A DNA stretch of 18,088 nt from JBGPEQ01 sp035518775 (GTDB lineage: Bacteria; Pseudomonadota; Alphaproteobacteria; Dongiales; Dongiaceae), in NCBI GenBank assembly GCA_035518775.1, contig DATIXH010000104.1:1-18088 (forward strand). The letters run 5' to 3'. The translations under genes were made by a program, and so were the position numbers. Of this stretch, positions 1 to 6,948 are shown one piece after another (position 1 is the stretch's first letter; every line of letters starts with the position of its first letter). Below the pieces are notes generated by a model, which searched no databases, was not told the DNA's origin, and worked only from the letters and a program-made list of their open reading frames with translations.

Positions 1-1193
1 TGCCTTCCGCGCCGGATCATGAACATCGGCTGGCTTGTCCCCTCGGCCATGTACTCGCCATAGACCGTCTCCGGCCCACCGCCCGCGCCCGCGGCAAGCG
101 GCGTGAGATCGACGCCATCGGTCGGCGCCGCCGTCGCGCCGCGCTCGCCGCCGGCAATGCTCACCAGAGTCGGTAGCAGATCGACCAGCGACACGCCCCG
201 TGCCACGCGCCGCGGCGCGAACCGCTGCGGCGCGCACAGGATGAGCGGCACGCGCACCGCGCGCTCGAAGAACGTCATCTTGTACCAGAGCCCGCGCTCG
301 CCCTGCATGTCGCCATGGTCGGCGGTGGCGATGATCGCGGTATCGTCACGCTGGCCGAGCGCCTCCAGTGCGCCGAGAATGCGGCCAAGCTGCGCATCGA
401 TATAGCTGATCATCCCGTAGTAGCCGCGCCGCGCCTGCCGGATGCGCTCCTCGGTGATGTCGTATTCGTCGCGGTCGTACATCGCCCACAGCCGCCGGCT
501 GTGCGGATCGCGCGCCGCCGGCGCGATGTAAGGCACCTGCGGCAGATCGATCGGCGCATCCTCGTAGAGATCCCAGAACTCGCGCCGCGCCAGATAGGGA
601 TCATGCGGATGCATGAACGACACGGTCAGCAGCCACGGCCGCTCGTCCGCTGCACCCGCCGCCTCATAGAGCCAGCGCACCGCCCGCCCGGCCGCCTCCT
701 CGTCATAGGCCATGGCCAGCGAATGATCGTACGGCCCGGCATCCGCCACGCTGGCGAGATCATGGAACCAGGGCTGCAGCTTCTCGGGCTGCTCCCATTC
801 CGGCGTCCACCCGAAATCCGACGGCGACAGATCCGTCGTCAGCCGCTCCTCATAGCCGTGCAGCTGATCGGCGCCGGTGAAGTCCATCTTGCCGGAGAGG
901 CAGGTGCGGTAGCCGAGCGCCCGCAGATGGTGCGCGAAGGTCGGCACCCCCGCATTCAGCTCCGCCGCATTGTCGTAGGCCCCGATGCGGCTCGCCAGCC
1001 GCCCCGTCATCATCGCGAACCGCGATGGCGAGCAGAGCGGCGAATTGCAGTACGCGTTCTCGAACAGCACGCCGCGCTCCGCCAGCCCCTGAAGATGCGG
1101 CGCCTTCACCATCGCATGCCCATAACAAGGCAGCGACTGCGCCGACATCTGATCGAACATCACCAGCAGGATGTTGGGTTGCTTGGTCGTCAC
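1..1193 (-). CDS. betC: Choline-sulfatase (sulfatase family), 3' end outside window
   Basis: Hydrolyses choline-O-sulfate to choline and sulfate, feeding choline into glycine betaine synthesis or use as C/N/S source. About 397 codons are visible; choline-sulfatases are usually near 500 residues, so the C-terminus lies beyond base 1. Seen in the translation: NILLVMFDQM with the metal-binding Asp14, the formylglycine motif CSPSR at residues 54-58 (Cys54 would be modified), SGKMDF, HPHDPYLA and TADHGD. The stretches ENAYCN, SRIGAYDNAAE and DQLHGYEERLTTD match choline-sulfatases rather than generic arylsulfatases. The start is GTG at 1191-1193, chosen because the protein begins just before the conserved NILL strand and AAGGA lies 8 bases upstream; no better ATG exists. 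No betaine genes (betA, betB, betI) are in the window, so the osmoprotectant link is family knowledge only. Confidence 0.88.
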   Translation of the reverse strand, partial: MTTKQPNILLVMFDQMSAQSLPCYGHAMVKAPHLQGLAERGVLFENAYCNSPLCSPSRFAMMTGRLASRIGAYDNAAELNAGVPTFAHHLRALGYRTCLSGKMDFTGADQLHGYEERLTTDLSPSDFGWTPEWEQPEKLQPWFHDLASVADAGPYDHSLAMAYDEEAAGRAVRWLYEAAGAADERPWLLTVSFMHPHDPYLARREFWDLYEDAPIDLPQVPYIAPAARDPHSRRLWAMYDRDEYDITEERIRQARRGYYGMISYIDAQLGRILGALEALGQRDDTAIIATADHGDMQGERGLWYKMTFFERAVRVPLILCAPQRFAPRRVARGVSLVDLLPTLVSIAGGERGATAAPTDGVDLTPLAAGAGGGPETVYGEYMAEGTSQPMFMIRRGR

Positions 1194-1220
1194 GCTCCCC
1201 GTCCTTCACGCACAAGCGAT

Positions 1221-1289
1221 GTAGGGGCGACCGGCAGGTCGCCCGCCTGTCTATCTCAATAGCGCGGGCGACCTGCCGGTCGCCCCTAC
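1221..1289. repeat. REP-like perfect inverted repeat, 26-bp arms
   Basis: Arms at 1221-1246 and 1264-1289 are exact reverse complements separated by 17 bases; the outer sequence is GTAGGGGCGACC. It sits between the choline-sulfatase start and the PaiB stop, both on the minus strand, so a transcript from the PaiB gene would form a very stable hairpin here and probably end or stall before the sulfatase gene. A related hairpin occurs at 14448-14474 in the importer operon. This kind of GTAGGGGCG palindrome is typical of dispersed intergenic repeats in high-GC genomes. Confidence 0.85.
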
Positions 1290-1297
1290 GGATCGCG

Positions 1298-1936
1298 TCA
1301 TTGTCGATTTGCCGCCGCCACGATCTCCGCCACTGCCGCCTCCGCGGGTCCGCCCTCGCGCCGCAGCCCCTCGATTGTGCCGGCCCGATCCTGCGCCGGC
1401 CGGTTCTGGCTCATCTTCCATTTGCCTTCGAGCCGCGCGACCGGGAGCTCGAAGCCGACGATGCCCTTGAGCATCGTCTGGATGTACGTCGCCGGCGCGT
1501 CGCTCACCGCCCAGGGCTGCGCCCGCCCCGCCTCGTGCGTCTCGGTCAGCCGCGTCACCAGCCGCAGCAGCCGGTCGGCATCGTCGAAGAACCGCACCTC
1601 GCCGTAGGCGTGGATGGCCACATAGTTCCAGGTCGGCACCACCTTGCCGGTCTGCTGTTTGGTCGCATACCAGGCGGGCGAGATGTAGGCGTTCGGCCCC
1701 AGGAACATCGCCAGTGCCTGCACCCCCGCCGCCGGCCGCCGCCATTGCGGATTGGTCCGCGCGATATGCCCCATGAGCGTGCCATGGGGCGCCGGCTCCG
1801 GATCGATCAGCATGGGCACGTGGCTCGCCTCGATCCCGGCCTCGCCGAGCGTGACGAGCGCGCCGATCCTGGCCTGCCGGATCGCATCGTGGAGCACGGG
1901 CACGCGCTCTTCGGTAAAGTCCTTGGGAAGATACAT
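1298..1936 (-). CDS. FMN-binding negative transcriptional regulator, PaiB family
   Basis: A 212-residue protein of the PaiB/FMN-binding split-barrel family, described in Bacillus as a negative regulator of sporulation and protease genes; in proteobacteria the role is mostly unproven. Hallmarks seen: MYLPKDF at the N-terminus, GHIARTNPQW at 56-65, FLGPNAYISPAWY at 78-90, VPTWNYVAIHAYG at 100-112, MLKGIVGFE, and a C-terminal WKMSQNRP. The length is normal for the family. The ATG at 1934-1936 has GGAG six bases upstream. It diverges from the small secreted protein at 2119, and its promoter probably lies in 1937-2118, where a weak minus-strand candidate (TTGATT-17-TACAAC) overlaps the plus-strand promoter. 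Confidence 0.87.
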   Translation of the reverse strand: MYLPKDFTEERVPVLHDAIRQARIGALVTLGEAGIEASHVPMLIDPEPAPHGTLMGHIARTNPQWRRPAAGVQALAMFLGPNAYISPAWYATKQQTGKVVPTWNYVAIHAYGEVRFFDDADRLLRLVTRLTETHEAGRAQPWAVSDAPATYIQTMLKGIVGFELPVARLEGKWKMSQNRPAQDRAGTIEGLRREGGPAEAAVAEIVAAANRQ

Positions 1937-2051
1937 CGCCGTCTCCGATTGCCCTGGAGACCGCGACTATCGCGGGAAACGATCGCGACCGCCACCCGAT
2001 GCATGCCGCCGCAAGAGCAACCGCATGTCTCTCGCTCTGCGGGCAGATCCA

Positions 2052-2080
2052 TTGACAGGTTGCCGTATAGGTTGTAGAAC
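2052..2080 (+). promoter_or_regulatory. Sigma-70 promoter for the LprI-like gene
   Basis: A perfect -35 hexamer TTGACA (2052-2057), a 17-bp spacer and TAGAAC (2075-2080) as -10 place the transcription start near 2087. This supports translation from the ATG at 2119 rather than the earlier in-frame ATG at 2083, which would lie upstream of the mRNA start. A dyad TTGTAG-N12-CTACAA (2072-2077, 2090-2095) overlaps the -10 and start site and could be an operator. Confidence 0.6.
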
Positions 2081-2118
2081 ATATGACTACTACAATCAAT
2101 GAGGGTAGAGTAACGAAC

Positions 2119-2517
2119 ATGCGCGTCCGTGCCTCGGCCGCCCTGGCGGCGGCGCTCACTGCAACGCTCAGTCTGACGGCGGCGGCCGCCGACCTGGGCG
2201 ATCCGTCGCTCGCCGACCGCATCATCGACAACCAGCTGAAGGCCCTGAGCGACATCCTGGCGCCTGGCATCCAGCAGGCGCTGGCGCAATACCAGCAGCA
2301 CTGGGTGGCCTACCGCGACGAGCAGTGCCGGTTCGAGCTCGCCTTCGCCCGCGGCCAGGGCAAGGCGACCCTGCACGAGAATGCCGGCCGCGACGTCGGC
2401 TGCATCAACCGCCTGAACCAGCAGCGCCTCGGCGAGCTGCAGCGCTACCTCTCGGCCCTCATGACCGCGACCAACCGGGCAGCTACCCAGCCGGAAGGCG
2501 CGGCGCCGAAGGAATAG
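2119..2517 (+). CDS. Small secreted LprI/DUF1311-like protein
   Basis: A 132-residue exported protein. Residues 1-24 form a signal peptide (MRVRAS, then an Ala/Leu-rich core ending AAAA before DLGD). The mature part has the pattern of the lysozyme-inhibitor LprI / DUF1311 domain: a helix with QHWVAYRDEQCRFE at 61-73 and a second cysteine in DVGCINRLNQQRLGELQ (Cys95), so Cys70 and Cys95 probably form a disulfide in the periplasm. Family members are periplasmic or lipoproteins, some of which inhibit lysozyme; inhibition here is not shown. An in-frame ATG at 2083 would add 12 residues before the signal peptide and is at or before the predicted transcription start, so 2119 is preferred. It stands alone, followed by a long gene-free region. 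Confidence 0.62.
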   Translation: MRVRASAALAAALTATLSLTAAAADLGDPSLADRIIDNQLKALSDILAPGIQQALAQYQQHWVAYRDEQCRFELAFARGQGKATLHENAGRDVGCINRLNQQRLGELQRYLSALMTATNRAATQPEGAAPKE

Positions 2518-2545
2518 ATCGCCTTACCGGGCAGCGATTCCAAAA

Positions 2546-2589
2546 CCGGACAGATCGTGTGTCACAAGCACCGGACATATCGTGTGTCA
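2546..2589. repeat. Tandem 19-bp direct repeat, period 25 bp
   Basis: Two copies, 2546-2564 and 2571-2589, share CCGGACA, one variable base, then ATCGTGTGTCA; only one base of 19 differs. They lie 22 bp upstream of the -35 box at 2612, where a regulator or UP-type element would sit. They could equally be the remnant of an insertion sequence end; no transposase remnant is visible. Confidence 0.7.
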
Positions 2590-2611
2590 GCGACATGACC
2601 CGCGGTCGGGC

Positions 2612-2640
2612 TTGATTTTCCGGCTCCATGTTCCTATAAT
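2612..2640 (+). promoter_or_regulatory. Near-consensus sigma-70 promoter without an obvious gene
   Basis: TTGATT (2612-2617), 17-bp spacer and a perfect TATAAT (2635-2640) predict a start near 2646-2648. The nearest downstream start codon of a real gene is purA at 3344, about 700 bp away through several stable inverted repeats. A promoter this good in a GC-rich genome is more typical of stable RNA genes. Downstream come the hairpin at 2651-2677 and, from about 2689, the text ATCTTTGACATCGTGGATC, which resembles leaders preceding 16S rRNA in some alphaproteobacteria; that resemblance is from memory. Confidence 0.55.
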
Positions 2641-2646
2641 GTTCTA

Positions 2647-2791
2647 GTTACCGATGGACGGGGATGGCATCCATCGGCGGCTCGATCTTTGACATCGTGG
2701 ATCAGAGTTGGCGAACGGGCTTGCCAGCCAAGCGTCCGAGGCCTCGCCATGTCACCCCGGCGAAAGCCGGGCGACTTCCGTCGGGGTGACA
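2647..2791 (+). ncRNA. Candidate small RNA downstream of the orphan promoter
   Basis: Inferred only from signals. A transcript from the promoter at 2612-2640 would begin with a hairpin (CCGATGGA at 2651-2658 pairing with TCCATCGG at 2670-2677, 11-base loop) and meet a second, larger hairpin at 2750-2791 (TGTCACCCCG pairing with CGGGGTGACA). There is no U-tract after the second hairpin, so the 3' end is a guess. No known RNA family was recognised. Confidence 0.22.
2750..2791. repeat. Inverted repeat TGTCACCCCG ... CGGGGTGACA
   Basis: Perfect 10-bp arms (2750-2759 and 2782-2791) enclose a loop that itself contains CCGGCGAAAGCCGG. GTCACCCCGGCGAAAGCCGG-like sequences are widespread intergenic palindromes in proteobacteria, so this is probably one copy of a dispersed repeat. 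Confidence 0.75.
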
Positions 2792-2801
2792 CGCAGGGCC
2801 A

Positions 2802-3254
2802 CCGCTGGGCATGGGGTCCTTCGCTCAACATCAAACCCGTAGGGGCCCGCTGCGCGCGCCCGTCCCGCCGCCGCGTCGGCCAAGCCCAGTTCGCGCCCGG
2901 CCCACCCATCTGGGCGCAGCGCGCCCTCCACGGGAAATCGGTGCACGCTCCGCTGGGCATGGGATCCTTCCTTCCGATCGGCATGGTCGCGGCCGTCACG
3001 CGGCCAAAGGGCGCCCAGGCGGGGGCGCCCTCCAAACCGCCGCCTTCCCCGCTGGGCATGGGGTCCATCGCTCAAAGTTAGGCGTACCGCAGAGACGCTG
3101 AGACGCAGAGGACCTCAAGACACTTCTCAGCGCCTCTGCGTCTCTGCGGTGAACCTTGCTACGCCGGCTCCGCTGGGCATGGGGTCCTTCGCTCAGTCTC
3201 GAAACCAACCGCGCCCGCCCAACCGTCCCCGCTGGACATGGGGTGCATCCTTCA
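2802..3254 (+). repeat. Five direct copies of a 26-bp repeat
   Basis: Copies at 2802-2827, 2950-2975, 3049-3074, 3170-3195 and 3229-3254, all in the same orientation, around the core GCTGGGCATGGGGTCC followed by TTCGCTCA. The first and fourth are identical over 26 bp, the third differs at one base, the second at four and the fifth at five. Intervals between copies are 122, 73, 95 and 33 bp, and the intervening sequences are unrelated and include other repeats. Irregular spacing and decay argue against CRISPR; the copies do not form a palindrome. Confidence 0.85.
3086..3150. repeat. Asymmetric inverted repeat (CCGCAGAGACG family)
   Basis: The right arm 3133-3150 (CCTCTGCGTCTCTGCGGT) pairs with the left arm at 3086-3111, which carries an extra 8 bases CTGAGACG in the middle, a partial duplication of its own sequence. 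ACCGCAGAGACGCAGAGG palindromes are common dispersed intergenic elements in many bacteria. The element is flanked on both sides by copies of the 26-bp repeat (ends at 3074, starts at 3170). Confidence 0.75.
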
Positions 3255-3343
3255 GAATCGCGCGGCCCGCCGGACAACCCGACCCTGGACCGGCCGCACC
3301 CGCGTGCTAAACCTCGTCGGCATTCATCGGTGGTTCGAGGTCC

Positions 3344-4636
3344 ATGGCAAACGTCGCGGTGGTCGGCTCCCAGTGGGGGGACGAGGGCAAGGGCAAGATC
3401 GTCGACTGGCTCTCCGAGCGGGCCGACGTGGTCGTACGCTTCCAGGGCGGCCACAATGCCGGCCACACCCTGGTCATCGGCAACCGCACCTTCAAGCTGA
3501 GCCTGTTGCCCTCGGGCATCGTGCGGCCGGGCAAGCTCTCCGTCATCGGGAACGGCGTGGTGGTCGATCCCTGGGCCTTGCTGAAGGAGATCGACGGGCT
3601 GGCGGGGCAGGGGATCAGCGTCACGCCCGACAACCTGCTGATCGCCGAAAACGCCCCCCTCATCCTGCCGCTCCACAGCGAGCTGGACCGGCTGCGCGAG
3701 TCGGCCCGCGGCGACAAGAAGATCGGCACCACCGGCCGCGGCATTGGCCCCGCCTACGAGGACAAGGTCGCCCGCCGCGCCATCCGCGTCTGCGATCTCG
3801 CCGCCCCCGATGGGCTCGCGGAGCGGATCGAGGGCCTGCTGCAGCACCACAACGCCCTGCTGCGCGGCCTGGGTGCCCCGGAGGTCGACGGCGCGGCCCT
3901 GCGCCAGTCGCTGCTGGAAATCGCCCCGCGCGTGCTGCCGTTTGTCTCCAGCGTCTGGCAGCGCCTCGACGAGGCGCGCCGGCGCGGCGACCGCATCCTG
4001 TTCGAGGGCGCGCAAGGGATCATGCTCGACATCGACCACGGCACCTATCCCTACGTCACCTCCTCGAACACGGTGGCGGGCACGGCCGCGGCCGGGAGCG
4101 GCATGGGCGTGGGCGCCGTCAGCTACGTGCTCGGCATCACCAAGGCCTACACCACCCGCGTCGGCAGTGGTCCGTTCCCGACCGAGCTGACCGACAAGAT
4201 CGGCGACATGCTGGGCGAGCGCGGTCGCGAGTTCGGCACGGTCACCGGCCGCAAGCGGCGCTGCGGCTGGTTCGACGCCGTGCTGGTGCGCCAGGCCATC
4301 AAGGTCGGCGGCATCCGCGGCATCGCCCTCACGAAGCTCGACGTGCTCGACGGCTTCGACAGCCTGAAGGTCTGCGTCGGCTATCGCATCGGCGAGCGCT
4401 CGTTCGATCACCTGCCGGCGGCCGCCAGCCTGCAGGCGCAGGTGAAGCCGGTGTACGAGACGCTCGAGGGCTGGTCGGAGTCGACGCGCGGCGCCCGCTC
4501 CTGGGCGCAGCTCCCCGCCACCGCCATCAAATACATCCGCCGCATCGAGGAGCTGATCGAGGCGCCGGTCGCCTTGCTCTCGACCAGCCCGGAGCGCGAC
4601 GATACCATCCTGGTCCGCGACCCCTTCGCGGATTGA
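3344..4636 (+). CDS. purA: Adenylosuccinate synthetase
   Basis: Joins IMP and aspartate with GTP to give adenylosuccinate, the first committed step from IMP to AMP, in the cytosol. The 430-residue product has the normal bacterial length. Seen: the P-loop-like WGDEGKGK at 11-18 with catalytic Asp13, GGHNAGH ending at catalytic His41, TTGRGIGPAYEDK near 130-141, FEGAQGIMLDIDHGTYP, SSNTVAGTAAAGSGMG, RVGSGPFPTEL, GTVTGRKRRCGWFD, and the substrate/GTP-binding LTKLDVLDG. The start ATG at 3344 gives the standard MANVAVVGSQWGDEG N-terminus; only a weak GAGG precedes it. The amidotransferase gene follows after 32 bp and is probably cotranscribed. The upstream 826 bp has no gene, and the promoter was not identified with confidence. 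Confidence 0.97.
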   Translation: MANVAVVGSQWGDEGKGKIVDWLSERADVVVRFQGGHNAGHTLVIGNRTFKLSLLPSGIVRPGKLSVIGNGVVVDPWALLKEIDGLAGQGISVTPDNLLIAENAPLILPLHSELDRLRESARGDKKIGTTGRGIGPAYEDKVARRAIRVCDLAAPDGLAERIEGLLQHHNALLRGLGAPEVDGAALRQSLLEIAPRVLPFVSSVWQRLDEARRRGDRILFEGAQGIMLDIDHGTYPYVTSSNTVAGTAAAGSGMGVGAVSYVLGITKAYTTRVGSGPFPTELTDKIGDMLGERGREFGTVTGRKRRCGWFDAVLVRQAIKVGGIRGIALTKLDVLDGFDSLKVCVGYRIGERSFDHLPAAASLQAQVKPVYETLEGWSESTRGARSWAQLPATAIKYIRRIEELIEAPVALLSTSPERDDTILVRDPFAD

Positions 4637-4668
4637 GCTGTTCGTTCCGAAACCCCACATAGGAACCC

Positions 4669-5382
4669 ATGCGCATCCTCGTCCTTCAGAACGATCCCGC
4701 CTCGCCGCCCGGCGCTGTGGCCGAACGGCTCGCGGCCCGCGGCGCCGAACTCGAGGTCCGCCGCGTTCTGCATGGCGATGCCTTGCCTTCGTCGCCGAAC
4801 GGTTATGCCGGTGCCCTCATTCTCGGCGGCGTCATGAGCGCCAACGACGACGACAAGCATCCGACCCTGACTCCGATGCGGCACCTGCTGCGCGACTTCC
4901 ACGCCGCCGATAAGCCGCTGCTCGGCATCTGCCTGGGGTCGCAGGTTCTGGCCCGCTGCTTCGGCGGCGAGGTGCGGCGGCACACCGAGTACGAGTTCGG
5001 CCATGTATCGCTGCAATTCACCGCGGCCGGCCGCGAGGACCCGCTGCTGGCTGGCCTGCCCAATCCGCAATGGATCATGCAGAGCCACGAGGACACCTTC
5101 GATGTCCCGCGCGAGGGCGTCGCCCTGATGACCGGGGAGCGTTGCGCCAACCAGGCCTTCCGCGTCGGCCGCGCCACCTATGCCTTCCAATGCCACTTCG
5201 AGACGACGCCGGATATCATCCAGCTCTGGGTCGATCAGTTCGGTCCGCACCTGCGCAAGCGCCTGGGCGACCGTGCTGCTGCCACCTTCGAGCAGCTGGA
5301 ACGCGACCGGCTGGGACGCGCGGCCGCCCAGCGCGCTTTCGCCGATGCCGTGACCGATCGCTGGGCCGCGCTCGCCGGCTGA
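4669..5382 (+). CDS. Class I glutamine amidotransferase (GMP synthase-like)
   Basis: A stand-alone 237-residue glutamine amidotransferase class I domain, of the type annotated as GMP synthase-like amidotransferase. The catalytic triad is visible: nucleophile Cys88 in GICLGSQ, and His176 with Glu178 in QCHFET. LILGGVMSANDD at 50-61 and QSHEDTFDVP also fit the family. It has no ATP-pyrophosphatase synthetase domain, so it is not GuaA; relatives act on gamma-glutamyl compounds or release ammonia for an unknown partner. It starts 32 bp after purA with AGGA just upstream of the ATG, suggesting one transcript, but a role in purine synthesis is not implied by the sequence. No gene for a partner synthetase is adjacent. 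Confidence 0.85.
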   Translation: MRILVLQNDPASPPGAVAERLAARGAELEVRRVLHGDALPSSPNGYAGALILGGVMSANDDDKHPTLTPMRHLLRDFHAADKPLLGICLGSQVLARCFGGEVRRHTEYEFGHVSLQFTAAGREDPLLAGLPNPQWIMQSHEDTFDVPREGVALMTGERCANQAFRVGRATYAFQCHFETTPDIIQLWVDQFGPHLRKRLGDRAAATFEQLERDRLGRAAAQRAFADAVTDRWAALAG

Positions 5383-5451
5383 CGGCTTCGTTGCGTTTGT
5401 TTCAGCGGCCTGAAGTACGACTGCAACAGGAGAGATCGATATTGGGCGCGG

Positions 5452-5508
5452 GCTTCGCCGCAGATTGTTCCCTCCCCAGCGCACAACTTGCGTCGGTCGC
5501 GGCGAAGC
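5452..5508. repeat. 10-bp inverted repeat upstream of the TPR gene
   Basis: GCTTCGCCGC at 5452-5461 is the exact reverse complement of GCGGCGAAGC at 5499-5508, with a 37-base loop. It lies in the 165-bp gap between the amidotransferase and the TPR gene and would fold in the 5' leader of the latter. Its significance is unclear in such GC-rich sequence. Confidence 0.35.
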
Positions 5509-5547
5509 TCCCCCCGACAAGAACAAGATGACGATGAGGTGTCGATC

Positions 5548-6948
5548 ATGGCATTGACGGATTGCCGCGGCGTCGCTGTTTCGACCGACAACCGCAAATC
5601 GCTCGACCGCTACGAACGCGCCGTCGAGCTGCTGCACAGCTATTTCAACGATCCGTTGGCGACGATCGACCAGGCGCTCGCCGAGGATCCCGCCTTCGTC
5701 ATGGGCCACTGTTTTCGCGCCGGCCTGCTGACGACCACGACCGACAAGGCGGCCGAGCCGATGCTGCGCGAGAGCGTGGAGGCCGGCGAGGCCCTGGCCC
5801 TCAGGGCCAACGACCGCGAGCGCCGCCATCTGGCCGCCGCCCGCGCCTGGCTCGATGGCGATTTCGAGCAGGCGGTGACCCGCTACGGTGACATCGCGAT
5901 CGAATATCCGCGCGACAGCCTTGCCCTGCAGCTCGCCCATCTCGGCGATTTCTATCTCGGTCAGTCCTCGCAGCTGCGCGACCGTATCGCCCGCGCGCTC
6001 TGCGACTGGGACGACTCCGTGCCCGGCTACGGCTACGTGCTGGGCATGCATGCCTTCGGCCTCGAGGAGATGGGCGACTACGGCCGCGGCGAGGAGCGGG
6101 CGCGCCGGGCGCTGGAGCTCAACCCGCGCGATCCCTGGGCGGTCCATGCCGGCGCCCATGTAATGGAGATGCAGGGCCGGCTCGGCGAGGGCGTGCACTG
6201 GCTGACCGGCCGCACGAAGGACTGGGCACCCGACAACGGCTTCGCCTTCCACAACTGGTGGCACTTGGCGCTCTACCATCTGGATCTCGGCCAGCACGAT
6301 CGCGTGCTCGAGCTCTACGACACGGCCATCCGCCCCAAGCCCTCCGAACTGCCGCTGGAGATGCTCGACGCCACGGCGCTGCTCTGGCGCCTGCACCTGC
6401 GCGGCGTTGCCGTCGGCAAGCGCTGGGCGGAGCTCGCCGACACCTGGGAAAAGCGGGTCGACGACGGCTACTACGTCTTCAACGATATGCACGCCATGAT
6501 GGCCTTTGTCGCCGGCGGCCGCGAGACCTCTGCGCGCCACCTCCTCGATGTCTTGGTCCGTCGGCTCGATGAGGGCGGCACGAACGCCGCGATGACCCGC
6601 GACGTCGGCTTGCCCGTCTGCCGCGCCGTCCAGGCCTTCGGGCGCGGCCAGTATCGGGCCGCCACCGAGGAGCTGATGCCGGTGCGCCAGATCGCGCATC
6701 GCTTCGGCGGCAGCCACGCGCAGCGCGACGTCCTCAGTCTCACTCTCATCGAGTCCGCGCTGCGCGCCAAGGACGCCAAGCTCGCACGTGCGCTCGCCTC
6801 CGAGCGCACGGAGCTGAAGCCGGCGAGTCCGTTCAATTGGGCGCTGACGGCGCGGGCGCGCGAGATCGGCGGCGATGCCGCCGGCGCCGGTGCGGCGCGC
6901 AGCGAGGCCGAAGCCCGCCGGGCACAGGGCGAGCGCGCGGCCGCGTAG
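5548..6948 (+). CDS. TPR-repeat protein, TTC38-like family
   Basis: A 466-residue protein built of helical tetratricopeptide-type repeats, without signal peptide or membrane segment, so cytosolic. It resembles the TTC38 / StaR-like family: GYGYVLGMHAFGLEEMGDY at 161-178, RARRALELNPRDPWAVHAGAHVMEMQGR at 184-211 and the characteristic HNWWHLALYHLDLG at 235-248, followed by further repeats around ELYDTAIRP. The biochemical role of the family is unknown; TPR folds usually bind protein partners. The start at 5548 is chosen for GAGG at 5536-5539, 8 bases upstream; an in-frame ATG at 5488 would add 20 Arg/Asp-rich residues. The gene is 165 bp after the amidotransferase and converges on rpoH. Its TAG stop is the loop of a GC-rich hairpin. 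Confidence 0.8.
   Translation: MALTDCRGVAVSTDNRKSLDRYERAVELLHSYFNDPLATIDQALAEDPAFVMGHCFRAGLLTTTTDKAAEPMLRESVEAGEALALRANDRERRHLAAARAWLDGDFEQAVTRYGDIAIEYPRDSLALQLAHLGDFYLGQSSQLRDRIARALCDWDDSVPGYGYVLGMHAFGLEEMGDYGRGEERARRALELNPRDPWAVHAGAHVMEMQGRLGEGVHWLTGRTKDWAPDNGFAFHNWWHLALYHLDLGQHDRVLELYDTAIRPKPSELPLEMLDATALLWRLHLRGVAVGKRWAELADTWEKRVDDGYYVFNDMHAMMAFVAGGRETSARHLLDVLVRRLDEGGTNAAMTRDVGLPVCRAVQAFGRGQYRAATEELMPVRQIAHRFGGSHAQRDVLSLTLIESALRAKDAKLARALASERTELKPASPFNWALTARAREIGGDAAGAGAARSEAEARRAQGERAAA

Larger units (their letters stand above)
2518..3343. other. 826-bp gene-free region rich in repeats
   Basis: No reading frame here resembles a protein; the open frames encode low-complexity Arg/Pro/Ala text and run through repeats. 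The region holds a tandem 19-bp repeat (2546-2589), a near-consensus promoter (2612-2640), a hairpin at 2651-2677, a long inverted repeat at 2750-2791, five direct copies of a 26-bp repeat (2802-3254) and a Ser/Arg-free inverted repeat pair at 3086-3150. It looks like a landing zone for small dispersed repeats between two unrelated operons, possibly with a small RNA at its left end. Confidence 0.7.

Noticed and set aside
2083..2118. Earlier ATG for the LprI-like protein
   Set aside because: It would precede or coincide with the predicted transcription start and put 12 residues ahead of a normal signal peptide.
2802..3254. Possible CRISPR array formed by the 26-bp repeats
   Set aside because: Intervals vary from 33 to 122 bp, copies diverge, other repeats lie between them, and no cas genes are present.
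2518..3343. Full insertion sequence in the repeat field
   Set aside because: No transposase fragment, no pair of matched terminal repeats with target duplications was seen.
2996..4660. Long minus-strand open frame (554 codons) opposite purA
   Set aside because: It is antisense to a clear purA, has Ala/Asp/Arg-biased composition typical of high-GC shadow frames, and its end runs through the 26-bp repeats.
4408..6717. Minus-strand open frame of 769 codons
   Set aside because: It is antisense to three well-supported plus-strand genes, has no start signal and no recognisable domain.
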